This document shows, in pieces, positions 20,942 through 28,386 of a DNA stretch of 28,386 nt. The position numbers were made by a program, and so were the translations under genes. How positions within the stretch are numbered: position 1 is the first letter of the stretch; the number at the start of each line of letters is the position of its first letter. Source of the DNA: Gloeopeniophorella convolvens (Eukaryota; Basidiomycota; Agaricomycetes; Russulales); NCBI GenBank assembly GCA_022496205.1, contig WTXD01000145.1:1-28386 (forward strand), written 5' to 3'. The notes beneath the pieces were generated by a model. That model saw only the letters and a list, made by a program, of their open reading frames with translations. It was not told the origin of the DNA and ran no database searches.

Positions 20942-21146
20942 CTACTTCTTGCCGTTCACGGCGAAGAATCCAGTCTCCTCAGGCTCGGCCATGGCAGCTG
21001 GGAATACTCTTAGTATCTTCATGCTGAGCAGGCGGATGGCGCTTACCACGGGCGACTTCCTCAAGGGAACGAGAGGGCGCGGCAACGACACCCTGCGCAA
21101 GTGCGAAGAGGGCAGCGAAAGCGAAAGAGAGGGCAGAGTAGCGCAT
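20942..21146 (-). CDS. Small secreted peptide precursor P5
   Basis: Exon 1 is 21146-21047 and exon 2 is 20997-20942, with a 49 nt phase-1 intron (GTAAGC donor, branch-like ACTAAG, acceptor CCCAG), giving 51 residues. The signal peptide MRYSALSFAFAALFALAQ ends near VVAA/PSRS. The propeptide-like linker SLEEVAR is followed by exon 2, AAMAEPEETGFFAVNGKK. The C-terminal part shares Ala-Ala and a Pro-x2-E-x-Gly-Phe-Phe pattern with P6. An Arg just before the exon junction and the terminal Lys-Lys could be processing points. A TATA-like element lies 89 nt upstream. Family unknown. Confidence 0.7.
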
Positions 21147-21234
21147 GATGAGTAGGAGGTACTGTGGCAGGTTGCAGGTTCGCCTGAGTTGATGGTTGGA
21201 TGCTAAGGCTGCGCCATTGATGAATGTCTGAGAG

Positions 21235-21241
21235 TTATAAA
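21235..21241 (-). promoter_or_regulatory. TATA-like element of P5
   Basis: Minus-strand TTTATAA, 89 nt upstream of the ATG at 21146. It is a weaker variant than in P2-P4 and P7. Confidence 0.4.
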
Positions 21242-22306
21242 CTCTTCGTCAGACATCATAGCATCGTCAAATTCAGCTCCTCAAGAAGGTTATATTGCAC
21301 TCCCGTAGCATCCAACGATTTCTGACAAAGATTCCTACTCCGCGTACCTCCAAGCGAGCCCAGGGTCAGCCCAATGTCAGCTCTGCTTAACACTATTGGG
21401 CTGTGTTTGAGTACTTCTGCAAGGCACAACGCAGACGCTCAAGGGTTTTGGCCCTTTTTGGCCTCAGGATCGGAGAGCCTATTGGTTTTCCCGCAATAAC
21501 TACCGGAGAATGTGAACTTGCGGCAGTATGTCTCGCAGAGCCTGTCTGTGGACTGGTGGCGTCAGGTCAGGTCCTGAATCATCGGTGTTGCACATCGAGG
21601 CCGGAATAATGGTAGCATCAATCGCGCTGATGGGTGCCTCTACAAGCACGAGGCTCGTGACCCCGGGATCTGCGTAGAGGCGGGGGCGTTCCAATATGCG
21701 GACTTGCGGAGGCATACATGCCGGTAATTGCTTGCAGTGCCAGCCCAGTGCTAGGGTTTCTTCATGCTCGCAAAGCAGTCCGAAACCAAGAGAAGATGAG
21801 GTCAGGGTTGGTCAGGGTGGATGCAATTTACAAGCGCGACAGAATGACATACAGACCAGACAGCCCTGCTTACCCCATTGCGCGCATCCCACTCTTCGTC
21901 TTCGCGATCGGGGTGGATCGCTGCCTGTTGTGCCTGATCGCGGACCCGGCACAAAGGAGACTGAGGGTAAATGCATGATGCGTTGCACAAGGCCGCACAT
22001 TTGAAGCTAGCGTCAACGTTGGCAATCAGGAGAAAACACATGAGGGTGTGCGTGATACGATATGATAATCTTTCATGGACCGTCTCCCGGTGCGTGGGCG
22101 AACATAGCAACATCGTAACAATGGCAATTTATCGCAAAAGGACAACAGTACGAAGGAAGGAAACGTCTCGTCGCTGGCACGTGGGACGCGGTTCACCACT
22201 GGCTCTTATAGATTACAAAGCTGGCCAAGGATGCCATTCTCCGCGACTTCCATAACGGAACAAGGATTCCGAGGCACATGCGCGGATCAATAATGTGCGT
22301 TTGGAC
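21242..22306. other. About 1.1 kb without a supportable gene
   Basis: Overlapping frames on both strands at 21700-22250 include short hydrophobic stretches, but no consistent exon chain or known motif was found. Confidence 0.35.
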
Positions 22307-22555
22307 TTAGGCTGCCGACCTGGCAGCCGGGAGAGGCGGCAAGGCGGAGAGGATGTCGACGAGAGTAGGCGGGAAGAAGCCTTCAAAGTCAGGCTGAACT
22401 GCAGCAGCTAGAGAGAATATCAGCCAACTATTGCGGACGGTATTCATTGAGACTGGCGCACCGAGCTTTGCGTTAGACAAACTCTTGAAAGGAGCGGCGC
22501 TCGCTGTGCAGGCGCACGCGATCAAGGTAAAAACATACAGGTTTGGTACGCGCAT
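22307..22555 (-). CDS. Small secreted peptide precursor P6
   Basis: Exon 1 is 22555-22462 and exon 2 is 22407-22307, with a 54 nt phase-1 intron (GTGCGC ... CTCTAG), giving 64 residues, the longest of the set. MRVPNLYVFTLIACACTASA is the signal peptide, then APFKSLSNAKL. Exon 2 reads AAAVQPDFEGFFPPTLVD and continues with a Leu/Pro/Ala-rich end (RSAA). Because the intron length is a multiple of three, an unspliced 82-residue reading is also open. The splice model is preferred because it restores the Ala-Ala-Ala-Val junction seen in P3 and P4. TATAAAA lies 64 nt upstream. Confidence 0.65.
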   Translation of the reverse strand: MRVPNLYVFTLIACACTASAAPFKSLSNAKLGAPVSMNTVRNSWLIFSLAAAVQPDFEGFFPPTLVDILSALPPLPAARSAA

Positions 22556-22618
22556 GATGTTGTTGGCTCTGAGAGTGGACAGGCTCCGCGTTCGTGGCCT
22601 CTGCGCGTTTGAGACGAG

Positions 22619-22625
22619 TTTTATA
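22619..22625 (-). promoter_or_regulatory. TATA box of P6
   Basis: Minus-strand TATAAAA, 64 nt upstream of the ATG at 22555. Confidence 0.5.
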
Positions 22626-23335
22626 TTCGTGAAAGCGGTTCCTGATAGCTTTCCGTGCGTAGAGAAGCAGAGTGGTTCTATGCGAGAATCGTCGAAGGAA
22701 GCCGCGATGATGCTCACGCCGGGCGATCACAAGTTGGTTGGTACTGATGTGGTTGGTGCTTCTTCCATCGTTCGTAGGTGGGGCCAAAATGTTCGGACAA
22801 CACTCGGACCTGAGCTGAGCATGATGCTGGGGAGCGCTTGAGTGCACATCCATTGAAGCGAGAGCAGCGTCATGGAGAGTACCCACAAACCTGAAAACGT
22901 GGATACCGCAGACCCGCGGTTATGACTAAGAGGCTGAAGATCATGGGATCCATCACTCCTTGAAACAAGTAGCACTGGGTAATACCCAAGCCAGCGGTAA
23001 AGAAACCAAGAGTATGCAAATGACCTTTGTGTAGGCGAAGGCAACGTTGATGGGAAGCCCACAGCGCCAGTGGTGGGCAGAAGAAGCCCGGCATAACGCG
23101 CGCTTCATTGCGGGAAGATCCAAGTATACGACCATCGCGGCAGTTTTCAATTCGCTCGCAGCTTCCTTCGGAAACGCAGATCAAGATGAATATGAGACGA
23201 ATGAGCGAGGGTGCATCCATTACATGATAGTGGAAAGCGACACGATAATAATAGTGACAGTGGTCCAACGAAGCCCGTAGAATCTCGGGGTGCCCAAGTA
23301 TATTCCTATTCCCAACATAATCCCCAGCAGAGGCA
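22626..23335. other. Intergenic between P6 and P7
   Basis: Minus-strand frames here contain scattered hydrophobic runs, including MPLLGIMLGIGIYLGTPRF starting just past the P7 stop. They break after 30-60 codons, and I could not build a gene from them. Confidence 0.35.
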
Positions 23336-23536
23336 TCAGTGATGCTCAGGGAAATGGTCAGGTTTGGCCGGCTCTGGCTTTGGCTCTGGAAGTCCGACAC
23401 GTCAGAGGAAATACCCCGTTTCAAGGAGGATCAACGAACCGGCGGCGACGAGTTTGAAAGGCGCGAGGGGCGCTGCAGACACAGTCTGCGCGACAGCAAG
23501 AAGAGCAATGACGAAAGAGATCTGAGTGAAGCGCAT
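23336..23536 (-). CDS. Small secreted peptide precursor P7
   Basis: Exon 1 is 23536-23440 and exon 2 is 23385-23336, with a 54 nt phase-1 intron (GTTCGT ... TTCCAG), giving 48 residues. MRFTQISFVIALLAVAQTVS is the signal peptide, cleaved near SAA/PLA. The linker is APFKLVAA, close to APFKSL in P6. Exon 2 encodes PEPEPAKPDHFPEHH, a proline-, glutamate- and histidine-rich C-terminus that could bind metal. TATAAAG lies 83 nt upstream. No cysteine and no CaaX box. It is the member nearest the UstYa-like pair, about 2.1 kb away. Confidence 0.7.
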
Positions 23537-23618
23537 TGTGGTTGAGAGAATGAAAGGGTTCGTCTAGGTTATTTGGTTTTGGTTATGAGTGTGGTAGGGC
23601 GAAGTGCAGAGTGGGGGC

Positions 23619-23625
23619 CTTTATA
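23619..23625 (-). promoter_or_regulatory. TATA box of P7
   Basis: Minus-strand TATAAAG, 83 nt upstream of the ATG at 23536. Confidence 0.55.
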
Positions 23626-25634
23626 GTACGAACTGCGGCCCGCGTTGTCAAGGGCATCAGGTGAAGTGGTGATGTGCAGTCAATGAAAAGCTATTGGGAT
23701 TGACGGATCATGCGTTCAAAATCCGCAGTGTGCATTCATGAGATACTGGACGAATTGACGAAGGCCACAAAGAGAGGTCGCGATGTTCTTAGCATTGAAC
23801 CAGAGCAGTGCGATGCTGATACTGTTCCCAAGTGCAGCGTGCCGAAGGAAGAATACACCGCGAGGCCAGGACATAACCACCAGTTATGGTCACCAAGGCG
23901 GACCAAGAGCGCGCCATATACCAAAGAAAACGGCCCAACACATCTGTCTAACAACGCTGATTGATACTCCATCACATTCGGGACGCAGACAGAGCGCCCT
24001 TGGACCTGGGTTCAGAGCATTTCACGGGCGCGGAATACTTTAGGAGAATGGATTGTCCAATCTGCAACAATCTTCGACGATAGGGATAAAAGGGTCGGAT
24101 AGCTTACCAGAAAGGGCAGACCATGTACTAGACATGGGCGAAGTTGTGAAATGGGCCGGCGCATCTCCCGAGAACGCCGAATTTTGCACTTCCTCACGCG
24201 GGCCCAAATCTGATGCGCCTGCGTGGGTGAAGGAGGGGCGTGAGAGACGTGATTGTTGGCTGTTATCGTCAGTCGCACGGCAAAGGGCTTATCCGGTGTT
24301 TGAGGGGGCCATCGTGTCTGCGCGAAGCGTTTTTGCGCGAGGGGATATACGGTTCTATTTAAGATAGCAGGGAGTCCTTTGCCGGGGGCGAATGGTGAGA
24401 AAACAAGTCGCGAGCGGCTCTCATTGAGCGAGCGTTCGAATTGACGGCAGGAGGCAGCGGCGAAGTGAATGGGTATATCATGTGATTGCATCATCTGATC
24501 CCGTGATGCTGATAGCCTGCGCGTCGCGTCTTCGACGGGTGGGCATGAGTAAGTACTTCACCGACTTCGAGGCGCCAAATTATTATACACGTAAGCTACT
24601 GAAGCCATCCCTATGTAGAGATGAGCATCGGTCCGCCTATCGTTCCCTATGAGGAACATTGCAACGTCCTTCCGTGCAAAGGTGGCGTGCGAGATCCGAG
24701 GATGTGACCGACATACAGTCGACAAGAACGGAAGTCGTTCATCTGCGTGCTCTGCGAACCGGACGCAGTACTTACCTACAGCTACTGTATGACAAGTCCG
24801 TACTCATCGGCACCGGGATGTCCCATTCGAAAGAACTGTGGCGTACCTCACACAGACAGCAGCACCTTCCTCCGGGGGCGACTTCCCCATGGGAAAGCCC
24901 GCGCTTGAATGGTACAAGCACTCGAGCCCTAGGCCGGATTACACCTAATCGCCACCGCCATACAGCTGTTCGTGTTCGTGTCCCTGGTGTCGCTTGACGG
25001 TGCCTTAAGGTGCCTTGTTAAGGAACCTTTCTCCGGATTTTCCTCAATAGGCGCGCCTCCTGAGCGCCATCGTTAGCGGGGGCGCGATCGTCGCCCGCCA
25101 ATATTGGGCGACGCAATAAACTGTGCTCACGAGCAACCCTGCGAACAGCAACAAAATTGCTGTCGATGTTTATAATACAGGAAGGCCGGTCCGAAGTGCC
25201 CAGTGCCTGTATGAGGCCGAATGAGGCCTGCCCCCCAGAAGCAGCGCAAGCAGTGAGCACAAGCGGCCTGCACTTGGCGAAAATGGCGGTATGTCATGAG
25301 GTCATTGAGCGCAATATTGAACCAGTCCGAGCCGACGCTGCTCCCATGTCAAGCGCCACGATGCCGCCACATAACTCTGACGTCGCCGCCGGGACTTGTT
25401 CTGAGTGACACTTCGGACGATGTCAATGACAGGTTGACGGACGCCACCAGCCGTAACGCCCATGACGACAACGCTGCCGCCTTCCGTATATGTGCATGAC
25501 CAGGTCGTACAGGTGTATATTGCTGCAGCATTCCTACGCACACGCGCGCTCGACAAAGAATGTGAGGAAGAACATCAACAAAATAAAATGGGAATCACAG
25601 GTGTACCTGATGGAGTCCGAGCGTCAGCGAGACC
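23626..25634. other. 2 kb between P7 and the UstYa-like genes, no supportable gene
   Basis: Minus-strand 25260-25018 has an open frame with a hydrophobic segment and an Arg-rich end, but no start, signal peptide or splice series could be confirmed. A perfect 7 bp inverted repeat is present at 25090-25112. Confidence 0.35.
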
Positions 25635-26280
25635 TCATGGAAATGGAAGAGAGAGATTGCCCACCTGCTGCTCCGAAACCCATTGTGCGTATTCCTGTTG
25701 GTTCTTCTCGAACTCTTGATAGACGCGTCTCCAATCCACGCATTGATGCGTGTCGGCACGGACCTCTGCCTCACCCTCCCTTCCAAGCACCGTGTCCAGC
25801 GAAAGGTCCGCACGACAGAGCACCATCTGACGCATATAGTTCAAGCAGTGCCGGCTGAGCCTGAGGTCCTCTGGCGGGAGCTCCCCAGCGATGTCGCGCC
25901 TGATGACGTCCAGGCAACGCAGCTGATGGAACAGGGAGATGCTGAACGGCTGGCGGTCTGGGCCGAGGTGGAGGATGCCATCGTTGGGGGCGAGCGCGGC
26001 CCACTCTGCGTCTGCGTCCCGGCCGGAAATTTGGAAGTGGGTGGTCGGCTCGATCGCCATGCGTATGGGCGGGAGGTCACCGACGTCCCAGGTGCGTGGG
26101 TAGTCAGACCCGATGTAAGCTGTCGCGGTGTGAGTCTAGTGTGTACGATACATGACTGCGGTACTGACTGTGCGTGTCAGGCGGGGTAACATGCAGCTTT
26201 GTCCGCAGGAGCGCGATGCAGCCCAGCTTGATGAGCAAGCATAGAGAAACTAAGGTGATATATCTCGAGCCGGGCTTCAT
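25635..26280 (-). CDS. UstYa-like (DUF3328) protein with degenerate HxxHC motifs
   Basis: Exon 1 is 26280-26169 and exon 2 is 26119-25635, with a 49 nt intron (GTCAGT ... CGACAG), giving 198 residues. A single N-terminal membrane helix (ITLVSLCLLIKLGCIALL) is followed by the family hallmarks YIGSDYPRTW, a THF segment, EWAAL and GILHLGPD. UstYa-family proteins oxidise or cyclise secreted peptides and other metabolites, and carry two HxxHC motifs thought to be catalytic. Here the first reads HQLRC (102-106) and the second LSRHC (125-129), so one histidine is missing from each. NYMRQMVLC follows as usual. It may be a non-catalytic partner of the divergent neighbour or have changed chemistry. The start was chosen for its helix. 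The C-terminus is ordinary for the family in length. Confidence 0.85.
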
Positions 26281-26648
26281 GGTCGCTGGAGGGGGACGGG
26301 TGTTCCTAAGCAGCGCTGGATATAGGGAAGGTGGGCGACTGCCAGGCGACGCTTGGAAAAGCACCCCCAGGGGGAACGATTAAGGGGGAGCTGTGGTGCC
26401 GCGGCCGGAGGAGATCAGATGGAATCTGGAGGCGTTGTGAGAAATGATGCCCGCGCCCGGGCATGTGGACGCCCCGTAAACGCCATCGGGCGGCGTTCTA
26501 TTATCAGCGCCGGGGGTGCACCTTCGCGAAATCAGAGTGATGAAGATAAATCGCCAATTCTGCGTTGAGGAGGCGTAAAGATCAGGACTTCGTCTGGTCT
26601 CAGTGCCCACGCGTGTCTGACAGCACGGATAGACTAACCTCGGACAGC
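26281..26648. promoter_or_regulatory. Shared divergent promoter region of the two UstYa-like genes
   Basis: A 368 bp gap separates the start codons of two UstYa-like genes transcribed in opposite directions, so they probably share control elements. No strong TATA box is visible; a weak TATA-like run lies at about 26318-26323. Confidence 0.5.
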
Positions 26649-27456
26649 ATGCTCAGCCACCGGCAGACAAGCATCGTCCTCGTCCTCGTAGCCCTCCTCA
26701 GCGTCGCGTCCATCTTCCTGACCCACTCGCTGTATGTCTTCGTGCGCAATGTTCAATTTGGACGGGCTGTTATGGTCAAGGAATACAGTCAGTGGCCCGT
26801 GCATATTCGGACGTGCTTGCTTCGACTGACCAACGGCCACTCGACAGGCATGCAGGGCGACGACACCCCTCCATTCTTCCCTCTGACGCTGAAGAGGAAA
26901 CTCCGGATGGTAGTGGAAGAGACTGAGCATTACGCGCCGCACGGACCAGGCGCAAAGGACGAGTGGCGCTTCGAGATGGGGTTCGGCTTTGACGGCGCCG
27001 GTCGCGTCGGCTCCGACAACCGGACGTTCGCCGTCGCGCTCTACCACCAGGAGCACTGTCTGCGCTACTTCCAGACAGAGCTCACAGACCACTCTCCGAA
27101 CAAGAAGGACTTCCCGCACCACCACCATTGCTTCGACTATCTGCGCCGGGAGGCGCTGTGCCACCCCGACCTCACGCTCGAGCGTGGAGACTTCACGAAG
27201 CGCGACTTTGACGTGGACCGCGAGGGCGCGACGCACGTCTGCCGCGACTTTGAGACAGCCTGGGACATCAACACGGACAATTGGTTGGGCTGGTATTACT
27301 TCTTGAATTCGACGCGTCTGCCCAGTGAGTCCCACACGTTTCTTATCTGCCATCCGTGTCTGAGCGCGATGCCCCGCTCCTGCAGCGTACCCAAGTCTGG
27401 ATTTTGACTGAAGCGTATTTGATTGACAGTCTGTATTTTTTCGTACAGATACCTGA
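26649..27456 (+). CDS. UstYa-like (DUF3328) protein with intact HxxHC motifs
   Basis: Exons are 26649-26787, 26848-27324 and 27449-27456, giving 207 residues. Intron 1 is 60 nt with a CTGAC branch site and would leave the frame open if retained. It is included because it joins VKEYS to MQGDDTPPFFPL as in the family. The protein has an N-terminal membrane anchor (SIVLVLVALLSVASIFLTH). A VVEETEHY segment, a DEW motif and NRTFAVALYHQEHC (HxxHC at 113-117) follow. The second HxxHC lies in HHHHCFDYLRREALC (137-141), and the end is a Trp-rich LGWYYF. Both putative catalytic motifs are complete. UstYa relatives act in the secretory pathway on ribosomal peptides in dikaritin clusters. The first in-frame ATG of the open frame (26565) was rejected because it puts a charged extension before the anchor. 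Confidence 0.88.
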
Positions 27457-28073
27457 GAATACATGTTGCGCCCGTTCGTAGACGATTGCGCGAGAACGTC
27501 GAAGCGCCACCACGCGGCTGCTTCCTCGACTCCAGAGCGGATATTCCTATCTGGGCACGAGACCATATCGCCCTTCCAGCTCTCCAGCTTCGTCTTTGTG
27601 ATCACCAACAGCAATGCCACTGTGAGCTAATATGAAGGCGCACTGCCTCTCTTCCTGATGCATTGATTGCCCGGAGGAGCTCTAAGAACTTTCATTTATC
27701 CCAAAACGACACTAGCCTCTTATAGGTGCGGCCCTGCGGTATCATTTTCCGCCTCTCAATCGGCTGCTGTATGAGTATGTTTCCCATAGGCGAACGCTAT
27801 TTGATCTATCAAAGAATCCGGTGGACCGTGGGCCTCTACGAAGCTGCCCACATGAGGAAGGTCCGCGCGCGCAGGCACTGGTCAAAACCGTCGACTGACC
27901 ATGCGCAAACACTGGCCTTGTGTGCGCCTATCCTCAAGTTCGTGGCGTAGTGCCCACCTAATATCCTGACGTTGACAGGAGGCTTCCCCATATCTCTCCT
28001 GCCCCTCGAAAGGCCCTGTCTCCCCGGACATTTCCCCTCCACCCATTGTTGACATCGCCTTGTCGTCTCCACT
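27457..28073. other. Intergenic before the last gene
   Basis: No supportable coding region. A short frame at 27726-27950 has no recognisable features. Confidence 0.4.
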
Positions 28074-28386
28074 ATGTGGCGCCGCAGCTACCAGGCCTTA
28101 CCACAAGACAAGTCGGAGGAGGACTTCACCAACTCCGAGTCTTCATTGGATTCCGGTACTATATCTCCCCTCGATCTCACATTGCGATGACATCCTGACT
28201 CAGTCCCTCCAGTGGTTTTGAGCAATAGGACCAAGGCGCTCCTTCGTTACGGCTTTTTCATCATCGCCGTCTGCACCGTCTTTGACGCCCTCCTCCTGTT
28301 GGTCCTGGGCTACCGCTACGCCAAGGCTACCTGGTACCCGCTCGACCCGGACAAGCTCGAAACACCAAGCACGTACATCAACTTTG
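28074..28386 (+). CDS. N-terminal part of a single-pass membrane protein (partial)
   Basis: Exon 1 is 28074-28155, then a 48 nt phase-1 intron with a CTGAC branch site, and exon 2 runs from 28204 off the window. The first 90 residues start MWRRSYQALPQDKSEEDFTN, continue with an acidic cytosolic segment, and reach a membrane helix YGFFIIAVCTVFDALLLLVL. TWYPLDPDKLETPSTYINF follows on the far side. This layout matches a common uncharacterised Agaricomycete family of type II membrane proteins with a TYxxxDxLY-type luminal start. It could be mistaken for another UstYa-like protein, but the diagnostic HxxHC part would lie outside the window. Function unknown. Confidence 0.6.

Noticed and set aside
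16645..23536. Mating-pheromone precursors as an explanation of the small genes
   Set aside because: Basidiomycete pheromone precursors lack signal peptides and end in a CaaX box; P1-P7 have signal peptides and no CaaX box.
26634..27620. 328-codon minus-strand frame antisense to the UstYa-like gene
   Set aside because: The opposite strand encodes clear UstYa motifs, so this frame is a by-product of third-position GC bias.

Overview
The window looks like nuclear DNA of a mushroom-forming fungus (Basidiomycota, Agaricomycetes; Polyporales would be my guess). Genes are split by many 48-67 nt GT...AG introns, and the recognisable proteins are typical of that group: a CNNM/Mam3 transporter-like protein, a FAAH-type amidase, an Agaricomycete seven-helix protein and UstYa-like (DUF3328) proteins. 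All exon structures were worked out by hand from reading frames, splice signals and remembered family patterns; no search was run.

Layout. 1-291 is the 3' end of a plus-strand gene with a Ras-like C-terminal pattern. 738-3906 (minus) is a nine-exon CNNM/Mam3 gene that carries at least one apparent frameshift. About 4 kb without a gene I can support follows. From 7.9 to 23.5 kb lies the most interesting part: seven tiny minus-strand genes (called P1-P7 here) that each encode a 44-64 aa secreted peptide. Each starts ATGCG(C/T), has a signal peptide in exon 1, one phase-1 intron of 49-58 nt, and a short, variable second exon. Five have TATAAA and one a TTTATAA variant 64-89 nt upstream of the ATG. 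P3 and P4 sit in a direct segmental duplication of about 1.4-1.55 kb in which the leader and intron are nearly identical but the C-terminal peptide has diverged. Between P2 and P3 lie a plus-strand seven-helix protein gene (12033-13478) and a convergent ten-exon amidase gene (13743-15957). A small charge-rich hypothetical gene (18065-18632) separates the two duplicated segments.

At 25.6-27.5 kb two UstYa-like genes are transcribed divergently from a 368 bp shared intergenic region. One has both HxxHC motifs intact; the other has lost one histidine from each. The window ends inside a membrane-anchored protein gene (28074 onward).

How the genes may fit together: UstYa-family proteins modify secreted ribosomal peptides in dikaritin-type pathways, so a run of signal-peptide-bearing precursors beside a UstYa pair suggests a peptide-modification locus. 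This is inference. The peptides lack the Kex2-bounded core repeats of classical dikaritin precursors and could equally be unmodified secreted peptides.
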